This document shows positions 36,159-47,000 of a stretch of DNA of 64,000 nucleotides, piece by piece. Every line of letters starts with the position of its first letter. Within the stretch, counting starts at the first letter, position 1. The notes under the pieces were generated by a model, which saw only the letters and a program-made list of their open reading frames with translations, was not told where the DNA came from and did no database searches. This DNA comes from Gimesia chilikensis (GTDB taxonomy: Bacteria; Planctomycetota; Planctomycetia; Planctomycetales; Planctomycetaceae), in contig NZ_CP036266.1 of the NCBI RefSeq assembly GCF_007744075.1, forward strand, positions 5,441,748 through 5,505,747, written 5' to 3'. The translations under genes were made by a program, and so were the position numbers.

Positions 36159-36184
36159 CTGAAATCTGAGGTCCCTCTTCCTAT
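36159..36184 (+). promoter_or_regulatory. CTGAA-N15-TCCTAT promoter-like motif (site 7)
   Basis: Exact motif on the plus strand, divergent to site 6, directed at the NTPase at 36353 about 170 bases away. A sigma70-like promoter lies in between, so the NTPase may have two promoters. Confidence 0.7.
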
Positions 36185-36291
36185 GGAGGTTGAAAGCCCT
36201 TCATGCACGCCGTGCGTGTCTTTCATTATTAAAATAAAAAGAATGCATCGTCCTGGTTGAAGTCCCCGGTTGACCTTTCTCTGCCCGTAGG

Positions 36292-36320
36292 TTGATCTTT
36301 TCTCTCGGTCCATGTGATAA
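36292..36320 (+). promoter_or_regulatory. Sigma70-like promoter of module B NTPase
   Basis: TTGATC (36292-36297), 17 bases, TGATAA (36315-36320), 33 bases from the ATG. Preceded by the GGTTGA(C/T)CTTT direct repeat seen at the other type-2 genes. Confidence 0.6.
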
Positions 36321-36352
36321 TTGACCAAAGTTCATCTCCCAGAAAGGACACC

Positions 36353-39300
36353 ATGGTCACCCAGCAGTATTCTTCTCGCGCGGTATATCGCTTCTCCCTG
36401 TTTCGTCAATCCGGAGCCAGACGTGTCCAGCCGCGCTGGGGCGAATCTGAAGGGGAGCTGAAAGAAAAGTTTCGAGTGCTGCAAAGTCCCGACGACCCGG
36501 CCCTGGATATCCTGGCTCTGGTAGAACTCCGGCAACGGGCCTATGATGTCTTCCTTAATTGGCATAAAGATGAGCTCCAGTCGTTACCTTCCGATGAGGA
36601 TCGACGCTGGTTTCTGGAGCATGTCAAGGCTCTGACCACACCCGCCACATTTTTCACCTGGGCTGGCTCTGAAACGAAAGCTCCTCTGTATCATCCGCTC
36701 CCGGTGATCCAGCGCAAAACAGTGGGCTCGGAAACCGAAATCATCCCAAAGGCCAGCCAGCTGAGTGCGTTTCTGATTCAATTGCAGCAGGAACAGAGCC
36801 GACAGGGCGTACTGATTACCACCCGCAGCGGCGGCGGAAAGACCGTCGCCTGCCGCCAGGCGGATTTACTGTTTCTAGGGATGCAACAGCATGTTGCAGA
36901 GGAACAGAAACAGCAACCATCTCCTTCCATTATTCCTGTCTGGGTGTCGTTGCAGCATGAGACTGCTCTTAAACAAAGAATCTGGTCTGATTTTGCAGGA
37001 TTAACACATCATCAGAAAATCAAGAGGATCGAAGAGGGAACAAACGCTGGTTCACCTGATGTCTTGATCGAACTTCTCGTGGCCAATACCCATAAAGAGC
37101 CCGCGACGACAGACGACGAACTCCAGTCACGCCAGCGGGCGATGCTGAGACAGCTGCACTTAGGTCCATCGCTGGTCCTGTTCTTTGATCTCAACCATGC
37201 CAATGAGCTGGACCGGGAACTGTATGCGGAAGCAATCATTGCCTTCCAGAAGCACCCCCAGCTGGGAAAAAAACACCGCTGCGTCGTCGTGTATCGTGGC
37301 GCCGGCAAAGGCGACCGCGTGATACAGCGACTGCTCTCGAATACCGATCGTCAGTGGCCCGGATTTCAGGAGTACGATCTGAAGTCGATCGAAGATGATA
37401 AAGCTATCGAATATTGTGGCCAAATCCGTGAATTTGAACAGCGGCTGTGGAAGGATCCCATTACCGGCCTGACGAATCAGATCAACGAGCGGTTTGAGAA
37501 TCAAAATTCGGCTTTCCTCCTCTGCCAGCCCGTTCTGGATGGCAGTGAGCTGCAGACCCGCACGCTGCTACAACAGCTCATTCGTCGGTCCCGGATGGCC
37601 AAAGCATATGAGAGCGACTCGGACCAGACACAAGAAGACAACGATTCATTGATCAGTGTTCCCCTGCTGATGCACTGGGTTTCGTTGCTGGAACCGCAGG
37701 CCCTGTTACGTATTGCCAATCTGACGCACCTGTATCGAGAGATCGTGAGCCAGCATCTGAGACGCGAACATCCGCAGATGGGCCTTCATCAGTATCTGAT
37801 TGATTTAAAGATATATCAGACGGGGGAAGCGAAAAACAGAAAACCTGTGACCGGAAAAATGGTCACCGGGATGACCAGAATTGCCTTGGCGATTCTAGCA
37901 CAAGGGGTAGGCACGACTATTGAAGTCGATGAAGCCTGTGATCTGCTGGAAGATCCATCCGAGTATCCCGAAGATGATTCCCGGGACTGGCATCTCAAGA
38001 GTTCTAAAATGCCGTCGTTAGCGAAGTCGGACTACAATCACCAGGAATTCACACTGGAAGAAGCGCAGGCCATCCTCCGCCATGGCCTGTTCCGTCAGGA
38101 AGGAGACCAGCTGCGGTTTGCTCACGACTCGTTGATTTACTATTTTGCGGGAATGGCATTAAGGGAATTTAAAAAGCCGGGGAAGCCAGGAGTCGGCAGT
38201 ATCTTGCCAGAAAAGTGGTCCGAAACGATTGCTGATATTCTGCTTCAAAATCCTGGTCGCTGGTTGTTACCTGCTGAGTTTCTGGGAGGGGCAATGCTTC
38301 TGCCTCCGGAAAACGGCAGGCTGAAAGGGCAGCCTTCTCAAGCGCTGAGAGAACTGGTAATGCGACTGGTAGCCTTCTTGCCTAATTTACCTCAAGACGC
38401 AGCGATTGCGTACATGGAACCGGTGCCGAAACTGGTCTCGCGGCTTTGTAGCACATTACCTCACGATAAGGTCTTGCAGCAGGTCTATCAGGCGATCAAC
38501 GATCACAGCCGGTTTGCATGGGAGTATCCACATCTGCTGCTGCAGGAAGTGATGAACCGTTGCCGCTGGTTCGGTGCACCGGGCAATGAGGTGGAACAGT
38601 GGGCCAGGCAACTGGATGAGTTTCTTCAAGAGGAGCCCTCTTCAAGAAACACCAACCGTCCTGAGTGGTTGAAGAAAACACAGGGGCAACGGATGTTCGA
38701 TTCGCTGACCATCAATGGGGTTCATTGGGGAGGAGTTAGAAGTGTAGCTGTGTTTAAAGGGTCTGATGGGCCACGGATTGTTTCAGGGGGGAGAGATGGA
38801 TCTATTGCGATCAGTGATCCAAAAACGGGAGATGTCGAACAGATTCTAGACGATGTCCACACACATTCGATTTTTAGTGTGACGACATATGCAAGCCCGG
38901 ATGGACCGCGGATCATTTCGGCAGGGGGCGACAAACGGATCGTGATCAGTGATCCCCAAACCGGAACCGTCGAACGGACCATCGAGGGAGCTCATACAGA
39001 CATGATAATGAGTGTGACAACATATGACGCTCCGGAGGGGCCACGGATTGTTTCAGCAGGTGATGATAGTCGGATCGTGATCAGTAATCCCCAAACAGGA
39101 ACCGTCGAACGGACCATCGAGGGAGCTCATACAGACATGATAATGAGTGTGACAACATATGACGCTCTGGAGGGGCCACGGATTGTTTCAGCAGGTGATG
39201 ATAGTCGGATCGTGATCAGTAATCCCCAAACAGGAACCGTCGAGCGGATTCTCGAGGATGCCCATGCATCTAGGATTAACTGTGTGACTGCCTTTGAAAG

Positions 39301-40603
39301 TACGGAGGGACCACGGATCGTCTCGGCGGGAGTGGGGATGCAGATCAATATCATTGATCCCCGGACGGGGGCATTGGACCGGATCCTCGACCAAACTAAT
39401 TGGGACGATGTTAGAAGCGTGGCCGTGTATGACACTCCGGAGGGGCCGCGGATCGTCTCAGCATCGGAGGCCAATGGACGAGTGGTAATCTCGAATCCAC
39501 TTACGGGGGCAGTAGAAATGATCCTTGACGATGTCCATCAAGGCTGGGTATTCGGCGTGACGACGTATACTGATTCGGAGGGGCTACGGATTGTTTCGGT
39601 AGGCTTCGATGATGGTAGAATCGTGATCATTGATCCCTGGATGGGGGCATCAGAGCGGATTCTCAGTAAGACCTTTCCAGGCCGGATTGAGGAGATGACG
39701 ACATATGTAGGTCCAGATGGACCGCGGGTTGTCTCGCGCGATATCAAAGATACGATCAAAATCAGTGACCCAAAAACAGGAAAAGTGGAACACGTTATCG
39801 AGGGAAGAAAATTCGCTAGACAAGTCAGGGTAGCCGTTTATGAAAGTTCGGATGGCCCGCAGCTTGTCTTTTTGGGTTATGTTGGACAGATCATGAGAAG
39901 TGATCCAAAAACGAGAGAGGTGGAACAGATCATCGATTTTTCAGATTTAGTTGTTTTTTGTAGCCTTAATGTGTATGAAAGTTCGGAAGGACCACGGATT
40001 GTGTTGGGAGACGGGGAAGGAAGGATTGTGATCTGTGATCTCCGTATCGGAACCGTCGAGCAAACCATCGAGGGCGCTCATACAGGCCCGATTAACAGTG
40101 TGACCGTGTATGAAGATCTGGAGGGGCAACGGATCATCTCGGCGGGGTGGGATGGTCGGATCGTGATTAGTAATCCAAAATCTGGAGTGGTGGAACAGGT
40201 TATCGAGGGCGCTCATACAAGCTTGATTAACAGTGTGGCCGTACATGCCGGTCCGTCGGGTCTGCGGATCGTCTCAGCAGACTCTGAAAGTATCGTGATC
40301 AGTGATCCCCGGTCAGGAACTGTCGAGCTGACCATCGAAGACGCCCACACAGCAAGGGTTCAGAGTGTGACCGTGTATGACGGTCCGGGTGGTCCGTGGA
40401 TCGTTTCGACAGGCAAAGATGGAAAAATAAAAGTCTGGAAGATGGAAGAATTTCTTGCCTGGAATGGAGACACATCAGAAAACCTACAACCAATCAACAC
40501 CCTCCATATCAATGCCAGATGCCTGGCGATTGACCAGTCTAATAAACTTCTGATCTGCGGTGTGGGTAATCATATTGAAGTTTATGAATTCGTGACAAAT
40601 TGA
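36353..40603 (+). CDS. STAND-like NTPase (type 2) with 14 WD40 blades
   Basis: A 1416-aa protein. Type-2 N-terminus MVTQQYSSRAVYRF, Walker A RSGGGKT (158-164), Walker B-like LVLFFDLNHAN, and FAHDSLIYYFAGMAL near residue 605. Compared with the 1724-aa protein, one region between the P-loop and Walker B strand (about 215-235) is replaced by different sequence. From about residue 785 there are 14 blades, two seven-bladed propellers; blades 3 and 4 differ by one residue, and blades 5-10 are strongly diverged. It ends IEVYEFVTN. Start at 36353 behind AGAAAGGACACC. It heads module B: the membrane protein, GTPase and small genes follow. Confidence 0.85.
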   Translation: MVTQQYSSRAVYRFSLFRQSGARRVQPRWGESEGELKEKFRVLQSPDDPALDILALVELRQRAYDVFLNWHKDELQSLPSDEDRRWFLEHVKALTTPATFFTWAGSETKAPLYHPLPVIQRKTVGSETEIIPKASQLSAFLIQLQQEQSRQGVLITTRSGGGKTVACRQADLLFLGMQQHVAEEQKQQPSPSIIPVWVSLQHETALKQRIWSDFAGLTHHQKIKRIEEGTNAGSPDVLIELLVANTHKEPATTDDELQSRQRAMLRQLHLGPSLVLFFDLNHANELDRELYAEAIIAFQKHPQLGKKHRCVVVYRGAGKGDRVIQRLLSNTDRQWPGFQEYDLKSIEDDKAIEYCGQIREFEQRLWKDPITGLTNQINERFENQNSAFLLCQPVLDGSELQTRTLLQQLIRRSRMAKAYESDSDQTQEDNDSLISVPLLMHWVSLLEPQALLRIANLTHLYREIVSQHLRREHPQMGLHQYLIDLKIYQTGEAKNRKPVTGKMVTGMTRIALAILAQGVGTTIEVDEACDLLEDPSEYPEDDSRDWHLKSSKMPSLAKSDYNHQEFTLEEAQAILRHGLFRQEGDQLRFAHDSLIYYFAGMALREFKKPGKPGVGSILPEKWSETIADILLQNPGRWLLPAEFLGGAMLLPPENGRLKGQPSQALRELVMRLVAFLPNLPQDAAIAYMEPVPKLVSRLCSTLPHDKVLQQVYQAINDHSRFAWEYPHLLLQEVMNRCRWFGAPGNEVEQWARQLDEFLQEEPSSRNTNRPEWLKKTQGQRMFDSLTINGVHWGGVRSVAVFKGSDGPRIVSGGRDGSIAISDPKTGDVEQILDDVHTHSIFSVTTYASPDGPRIISAGGDKRIVISDPQTGTVERTIEGAHTDMIMSVTTYDAPEGPRIVSAGDDSRIVISNPQTGTVERTIEGAHTDMIMSVTTYDALEGPRIVSAGDDSRIVISNPQTGTVERILEDAHASRINCVTAFESTEGPRIVSAGVGMQINIIDPRTGALDRILDQTNWDDVRSVAVYDTPEGPRIVSASEANGRVVISNPLTGAVEMILDDVHQGWVFGVTTYTDSEGLRIVSVGFDDGRIVIIDPWMGASERILSKTFPGRIEEMTTYVGPDGPRVVSRDIKDTIKISDPKTGKVEHVIEGRKFARQVRVAVYESSDGPQLVFLGYVGQIMRSDPKTREVEQIIDFSDLVVFCSLNVYESSEGPRIVLGDGEGRIVICDLRIGTVEQTIEGAHTGPINSVTVYEDLEGQRIISAGWDGRIVISNPKSGVVEQVIEGAHTSLINSVAVHAGPSGLRIVSADSESIVISDPRSGTVELTIEDAHTARVQSVTVYDGPGGPWIVSTGKDGKIKVWKMEEFLAWNGDTSENLQPINTLHINARCLAIDQSNKLLICGVGNHIEVYEFVTN
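38960..39250 (+). repeat. Tandem 135-bp blade duplication
   Basis: Two 135-bp units (phase 39001 and 39136) are identical except for one C/T change (Pro to Leu in DAPEG/DALEG). About 70 bases of the unit recur with few changes at 46668-46740 in the other NTPase of the module, indicating both slippage and exchange between genes. Confidence 0.85.
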
Positions 40604-40622
40604 TCAAAACGAATAAAACTAA

Positions 40623-40648
40623 CTGAAATTATTCTACCTCTCTCCTAT
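40623..40648 (+). promoter_or_regulatory. CTGAA-N15-TCCTAT promoter-like motif (site 8)
   Basis: Exact motif 104 bases before the membrane-protein gene of module B; counterpart of site 1 although the spacer has changed at several positions. Confidence 0.75.
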
Positions 40649-40751
40649 GTAGGGTGTAGCAACCAGGGATAAACAAGCCAGATCGCCTGGCAGCCTGCGT
40701 TGCATCAGCCTGATCCGGTAAACCAGCCGGTCAATCAGAAGGAGAGACAAA

Positions 40752-41216
40752 ATGATCAAGTGGATAGTCGCCTGGGTCTTTGTGACCTGTATGCTCCAGC
40801 TTCTCCCCTCGGCATGGGGAAGCAAGACCGCGCGTTGGCTGGTGGGAGTGCCGGCCGTCTGTGCGTTGATTGGTGCTGTAGCCAGTGGACTGGCAATTCT
40901 GTTTGCCACTCCCGACCGCAGTACCTGGATTCGCACCACTGTCAGTGAACTCGGCAAAAAACTGATGGAAGAGGCAATGCAATTGCCCGTCGAGATTCCG
41001 GCCCTGATTGGAGTTGCCATTTCCGCGACGATGCTGCTGGTTTACTGGCGTCGCCCCAAAAAGAATGTGCTCCGTCGTCGAACCATCGCTGATACGGGAA
41101 ACCACACTTCTAATGGAGACCATCGCTCTGTCTCGCGTGAAGATTTACGCCGCTTGACCCGTCGGGAACGTCAGCCTGCTTTACAGGTGGCTGATCTGCT
41201 GAAAAAACGCTCGTAA
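40752..41216 (+). CDS. 154-aa three-helix membrane protein, module B
   Basis: Paralogue of 3038-3502 with about ten substitutions: helices at 2-20, about 29-50 and about 82-105, then a basic tail (RRPKKNVLRRRT). Ribosome site GAAGGAGAGACAAA. First gene after site 8; 150 bases before the GTPase. Likely the membrane component of the module. Confidence 0.75.
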   Translation: MIKWIVAWVFVTCMLQLLPSAWGSKTARWLVGVPAVCALIGAVASGLAILFATPDRSTWIRTTVSELGKKLMEEAMQLPVEIPALIGVAISATMLLVYWRRPKKNVLRRRTIADTGNHTSNGDHRSVSREDLRRLTRRERQPALQVADLLKKRS

Positions 41217-41368
41217 TCTGTGCCCTGTCATGGTTCGTTTCGAGTGGATTATTTTTTGGCTTATGAGTGCTCACGTACCAGTTTTTGAATCCATTCATTG
41301 CAATGCCGGCAATTGAATGAGAATGAACCGTTTTCGCGTCAAATCATCCCATCCTGAAGGAGAATCAG

Positions 41369-42361
41369 ATGAAGTTTTTAAAATCACTCAAGTCGCAGCA
41401 GCGACAAATTATCGAAAAGATTCAGTTCATCATGCAAATGATTGCCACCGGAGCAACCGGTAAAACGGCGATCCAGACGGCCTGGTTTGAAGAGGCTGTG
41501 GATATTCCGCTGTCATCGGGACTCACATTTGGGACGGAAGATCCCATGATGGCCAACGAAATTCTGCAGGACCTGCGTCGACGTCGCGACGAAGCCGAGT
41601 CTGGGGGGTACAATACCAGTCAGGATGCCTACGAAATGCGTTTCGAACTCTGTGAAGCTGAAGATGCGGTTGCCGAGCTGATTACCAACGAAGCGATTGG
41701 GCAGGTGTTGACAGGCACAAACAGTAGCAGTACAGACCTGGAAATGCATGAATATGAGAACCTGCTGGAGCGGGCCTCTAATTCTCATGCCCTGTTACCC
41801 ATGGTAGCGGTACCACCATTGGGAGGCAGCCGCCAGGATGAGCAGCGTTTCATGGAAGACAATCGCCTGGTAGCAAAGTATTTGAGTACCGCGCTACGAC
41901 GCCATGGAGACCGTGCGTCCTGCTCGGTGGGCATTGTTGTTACAAAACTCGATTCTCTGTTTGACAGTGAAGAGGAAGCCCGCAACGAACTCACTGATGA
42001 GCTGTTGATGCGTTGGCTGCGTCCGCTGGTTCAGGTGGTCAATCAGTCTCAGAAGGTCTTCAGTGCCGCCATCATTCCGACCAGTGCATTTGGCTGGCAA
42101 AATGCAGAACCGATCGTAAGCCCATCTGAATCTGGGGCAACGACCATGTATCGGCTGAAAGATCGTTATGCTGAGTCTTATAACACCACGCCTCTGCTGT
42201 TATGGACTCTTCTGAATGGGCTCTTACCGGTCCAGTATGAACGTACCTCTGCGGAACAGGAGGCTGCTGTCAGCCGCGTGGTTCACATGCTGGCCAGTGA
42301 CCTGGAGCATATGCCCCACTGGTGCATTCCGATTAAAGAAGCAGGGCGTTCATTGATTTGA
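41369..42361 (+). CDS. TRAFAC-like GTPase, module B
   Basis: 330 aa with G1 ATGATGKT (26-33), G4 TKLD (192-195) and G5-like TSA (238-240), all conserved with 1893-2885. Differences cluster between residues 100 and 150, the region between G1 and G4 that would carry switch elements, while both ends are nearly invariant. Ribosome site GAAGGAGAATCAG. Predicted nucleotide switch of the module. Confidence 0.75.
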   Translation: MKFLKSLKSQQRQIIEKIQFIMQMIATGATGKTAIQTAWFEEAVDIPLSSGLTFGTEDPMMANEILQDLRRRRDEAESGGYNTSQDAYEMRFELCEAEDAVAELITNEAIGQVLTGTNSSSTDLEMHEYENLLERASNSHALLPMVAVPPLGGSRQDEQRFMEDNRLVAKYLSTALRRHGDRASCSVGIVVTKLDSLFDSEEEARNELTDELLMRWLRPLVQVVNQSQKVFSAAIIPTSAFGWQNAEPIVSPSESGATTMYRLKDRYAESYNTTPLLLWTLLNGLLPVQYERTSAEQEAAVSRVVHMLASDLEHMPHWCIPIKEAGRSLI

Positions 42362-42403
42362 ACCACCGGAATGAACATCACAATCACCACAGCAATCTCT
42401 CAG

Positions 42404-42442
42404 ATCACGAGTCTCACCGGTGTGGTGGGGCTCGTGATTTTG
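42404..42442 (+). terminator. Intergenic hairpin, module B
   Basis: ATCACGAG (42404-42411) and CTCGTGAT (42431-42438) followed by TTT; counterpart of 1813-1850, fully conserved arms. Confidence 0.5.
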
Positions 42443-42473
42443 CAGTAAATCTCACTCACAGGAGCTGAATCCC

Positions 42474-43190
42474 ATGTCGCAGACTGTCACTCAAAACATC
42501 AGATACCCAGAAGAAATGACGTTTGCCCCACGGAGCAAGGGAGGCATGTTTGTGCTAACCGTAATCCGAGGGAATGAACCACCGAACCTTGCTGAACTTT
42601 CCACTCAATTTCAGAGAATTCATCGCAAACTCACGTCAAAAGACAAACAGGTGGAATTTAAATTTCAGCCTGAGGGAGATCAACCTTCAGTGATCTACCA
42701 GGTAGAATGCACTCATGATGGAGCTAGAGGCATTCATTGTCGGCTGACCTTAAAAAATAAATCACAGGTTCGACGGCCTTATAAAGGTCGTACTGTTGAG
42801 GATCAACAGCCAGCTGTAGACCCTGCTAAGCATCCAAAATCCGTCTCTTTAACCGCAGAGGAACTGGTTGCCGGTTTGAGCGAGGATGATGAACGTCGTC
42901 AGCAGATTCAGCGCGCCCTGAAGCAGCTTAACGACGATTTCAGTCAGGAACCCAAGTTGACCGCGGCGATGATTCTGATGGGAGTGATGGATCTGAAAAG
43001 CCGGATCGCTGCTGAGCAGGGTAATCGCTTGTCGGAACTGCAAGCCCAGTTGACGTATGAAGCAGTAGTCCAGGTTTTGCGGGAGCAGGAACAGATCCAG
43101 GTCGATCCTGGTCCGAATGAATCTGAGGAAGAGAAGCACTCCGACAGTTTGTTGGCCAATATTTTCAAGAGGCTGTTGCACCTTGGCTGA
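42474..43190 (+). CDS. 238-aa GTPase-module protein, module B
   Basis: Paralogue of 1064-1780. The N-terminal 100 residues have diverged substantially (VLTVIRGNEPPNLAELS against VLTISKGNKPPNFAELS) whereas residues 105-215 are almost unchanged, suggesting a variable recognition part and a fixed interaction part. Family not recognised. Ribosome site CAGGAGCTGAATCCC. Confidence 0.75.
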   Translation: MSQTVTQNIRYPEEMTFAPRSKGGMFVLTVIRGNEPPNLAELSTQFQRIHRKLTSKDKQVEFKFQPEGDQPSVIYQVECTHDGARGIHCRLTLKNKSQVRRPYKGRTVEDQQPAVDPAKHPKSVSLTAEELVAGLSEDDERRQQIQRALKQLNDDFSQEPKLTAAMILMGVMDLKSRIAAEQGNRLSELQAQLTYEAVVQVLREQEQIQVDPGPNESEEEKHSDSLLANIFKRLLHLG

Positions 43191-43229
43191 ATTCTTTCCT
43201 GAGGATTCCTTCTCAACAGGGAGGTTCTA

Positions 43230-43880
43230 ATGCCGGAAACGACGATCACTCTTAGCCGAATCTACTCGTTGATGAATGACGAAGCCTATTCCGTGTTCCG
43301 CCTGGCGATGCTCCGGGCGGAACACGGACTGGTTCGGATATCGCATCTCGCGGAAGCGCTCAATGAGTTTGCAGAACTGGTCAATGACCGTTGCCTGATT
43401 CCAACCGAATTGATTTCAGCCGATTCCATTATCAGAGAGTCCCCGGTTCAGAGCCAACCGATGACCAATCACCCGCGTGTGCGTGCTGCTCTGGTCCGAG
43501 CCTTTGAAATTGCCTCCAAGGAAGATGAAGAGAATCAGACGATCACCCGTCAACAGTTGGCTGCCGCCATCACTCTGGAATCGGTCGAAAATCCGGAACA
43601 GAAACGACAGTTGTTATACAGATTTGGCTATGCCCATCTGGTTCCGACACCTGTCGTGTCGAATGAGGTTGCTTCTCAAACAGAACAGCCAGTTCAAAAC
43701 CCGCCAGTGGTTGCCGGGCGATCAGCTTCCACATTATTTAAAGATGCCCGTGCTGATGAAAATACCGAGTTGGCCGCGCTGGTTCGACAGGGACTACAGG
43801 CATACCTGGATTATTCGGAAGATCAATCCGATGAAAATCACCGACGGCTGGCCACACTGGTCAGGCAGATTGACAACTGA
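43230..43880 (+). CDS. 216-aa helical Clp-N-like protein, module B
   Basis: Nearly identical to 374-1024, the most conserved pair of the two modules. Same two Clp-N-like segments and charged C-terminus. AGGGAGGTTCTA precedes the ATG. It is followed after 148 bases by the second NTPase of the module. Confidence 0.75.
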   Translation: MPETTITLSRIYSLMNDEAYSVFRLAMLRAEHGLVRISHLAEALNEFAELVNDRCLIPTELISADSIIRESPVQSQPMTNHPRVRAALVRAFEIASKEDEENQTITRQQLAAAITLESVENPEQKRQLLYRFGYAHLVPTPVVSNEVASQTEQPVQNPPVVAGRSASTLFKDARADENTELAALVRQGLQAYLDYSEDQSDENHRRLATLVRQIDN

Positions 43881-44028
43881 AATATTTGTATTTTGTTGTT
43901 ATCTCTTACCAGATCACAATGAGACTAAAGAACAGTCACCAAAGAACTTGCGAATCACGTCTCCGGTGGTCATATTCAGAGTAAACAATGTGAATTCCTA
44001 AAATGAAATTTCCGTGGAAAGTAATCTG

Positions 44029-47000
44029 ATGTCGATACGCAGCTTTGATGGTACATTCCGTTTCACAGCCTTTCGGACTGCGATCGCACGTCGACTGGTG
44101 ACCTCTGATATTGCCGTTGATTCATCCAATTACTCCACGGCAGACGATCCTGTGCGTGATCTGTTGGGAATGACAGATCTCCGCGACCGTGTCAGACAGG
44201 CTTTTCAAAAGTGGTGGACGGCACATGGAAGCGAGATAGCAATAGAGTATGAGCCAGCGCTACGAGAATTTTGCCGCGAACTGTTCTTCTGGACCTCGGC
44301 GGATCGCTTCTTCGCCGGCATGTCGGATGCCGACCTCTATTGTCCGGTCCCCATCTGCCTGGCCGATGATCGTCATCGGACCTGGGAGGACCTGACCGAT
44401 TTACTCCTCAAAACTAACGGTGATTCTCACGGCCTGCTGATCAGTGCCCGCAGTGGTGGCGGGAAAACGGTGGGGTCGTGGTGCGCCTGGTTTCGCTGTT
44501 TCAGTGATCGGACCTGGATTCCCTATCCGAACCAGCCCGAGATACATCGACTCGCTCCTACGTCAACAGACAGAGTTGCTGCGCCGCTGGCTGGCTTTAT
44601 GCCGGTCTGGATCGATGTCGCCGACAACGCGCTGCCTGAAGGCAATGACGCTGATTTCATTATGAAGCTGATTGCCCGGCAGTGTCTGGGACATCTGAAA
44701 CTCGCTGAAGCTGCTCAGCTTCGACTCCTTGAACGCTATCTGCAACTGGGATCACAGAAGTTCCTGCTGTTTTTTGACCTCAATCATGCCCCGGCCAAGA
44801 CCCGTGATCGCTATGCCGACGCACTCATCCGGTTTCAGAAACGTTATGGTCCTCAACTGGGACATCGCTGCATCGTCATTTACCGGGTCGCCGGTCAAGA
44901 GGATAAGATTCTGCACAACCTGACTCATCAAGGCACACGCGCTACTCAGTTCGTGGAGTACGATCTGTTACCTCTGGATGATGAGGTGGCCATCGATTAT
45001 CTCTCGCGAATTCGTAAGGTGGAAAACGACCTGTTTGGCCACCTTGATCGCTGGTTGCAAGACTGGTCAGGTAAGCCGGATACGAGGTTCCCCCGCAGCG
45101 AACACGACCCCGAGACTGAACTGTCCCACCTCAAACGACTGCTCCGCATTCGACGTCGTGCCGCCATTCGCCAGCGTGGAGCCGACGATGACCTCTGGGA
45201 ACAGGAAACCGTTATCAGTATTCCGTTGCTGATGCACTGGGTCTCCACGTTTCCTCCTGAAGTCCTCAATCGGATCAAAACCTTGGCAGACATTTATGCT
45301 CAACTCACCCAACAGCATCTCCAACGGGAAGAGTCAGATGAAAATCGTACTAGAACTCGACTCTCTTCCGAAGAGCTGCTCATCGCCATGCAACGACTGG
45401 CCCTGGCGATGCTGGCACAAAAGGGAAAAACTCGTCTTTCTGCAGCAGAGGCAAAACGTCTGCTCACCCGACCTCAGGGAGGCAACCCTCGTATTCCAGT
45501 CCGCCGCGCCTGGATGCCGATAGGAGAATTATTGACCCAGTCACTCACTTATTCTCGCGTCTTCACCAAGGAAGAAGTGGCCGCACTCTTTGAACTGGGG
45601 CTGCTGCGAAAAACAGACGACAGTCTCGGGTTTGCACATGACTCACTGATTTACTATTTTGCTGCGCGTGCTCTGCGCGAGTATGAAGGCATTGGACTCC
45701 CTGCACAAGACGAGCCGTTAGAAGACGCCTGGCCTCAGGTCATTGCAGAAACCTTTCTGGACGATCCTGCCCGCTGGCTGCTGGTAGCAGAATTCTTGGG
45801 AGAAATGGTCCAAACCCGCGATGAGGGAGCGGGTGAGGAAATTTGCAGGCATAATCAGGAATTGCTACGGGAGTTGGTATCGCGGCTGGTTACCTTCTGG
45901 CCTGATTTGCCTCGCGGCGAAGCGATCGAGTCCATGCGATCAGTGCCCGAACTGGTCTCTCGACTGTGTAGTACGCAACCGCAGGACCGGTTTTTGCGTC
46001 AGGTTTATCAGGCAACCAACGATCATAGCCAGTTTGCCTGGGAGCATCCTCATCTGCTGCTACAGGAAGTGATAAACCGCTGTTGCTGGTTTGGAGCTCC
46101 GGGGAATGAGGTCGAACAGTGGGCCAGACAACTGGAGGTGTTTACAGGGGACGGGTCTGCATCTAGAAAACATAATCGGCCTGAGTGGCTGAAGAAAAAG
46201 CTGGGATTACGACTTCCCGATACATTGACCATCGAAGGAGCTCATACAAACTGGATTAGCAGTGTGGCAGTGTATGCCGGCCCCGATGGACCGCGAATCG
46301 TCTCGACAGGGGCTGATAGACGGATCGTGATCAGCGATCCTCAGATCGGTACTGTCGAACGGACGATTGAGAGTGCCCATACGGACTGGATTAGGAGTGT
46401 GACTGTGTATGCCGGTCCGGAGGGCCCGCGGATCGTTTCGGTGGGTAGGGACCAACGGATCGTGATCAGCAATCCCGATACGGGAACCATCGAGCAAACC
46501 ATAGTGGGCGCCCATATCGGCTGGATTAACAGTGTGGCGATCTATGAAAGTCCCGATGGCCCGCGGATTGTCTCGGTGGGTGACGACAAACGAATAGTGA
46601 TCAGTGATCCCGATACCGGAATCGTCAAACGGATCATCGAAGGTGCTCATACAGACAAGATTAGGAGTGTGACAACATATGACGATCCAGAGGGGCCACA
46701 GATTGTTTCAGCAGGTGATGATAGTCGGATCGTGATCAGAGATCCCCGGACTGGAACTGGCAAGTGTACTATCCAGGGGGCCCATTCAGGCTCGATTTCC
46801 AGTCTGGCTGTGTATGCCAGTCCTGATGGCCCACGGATCGTAACGGCAGGCCTTGATGGACGGATCGTAATAAGAGATCCTTGGACCGAAACCATCAAGT
46901 GGACTATCGAGGACGCCCATACCGACTGGATTACCAGTGTGGCCGTGTATTCTGGTCCTGATGGCCCGTGGATCGTCTCGGTGGGGAGAGATCAACGGAT

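Noticed and set aside
43876..43905. CTGAAATATTTG after the 216-aa genes as another promoter site
   Set aside because: The half-site is present in both modules, but 15 bases later the sequence is TGTTAT, not TCCT.
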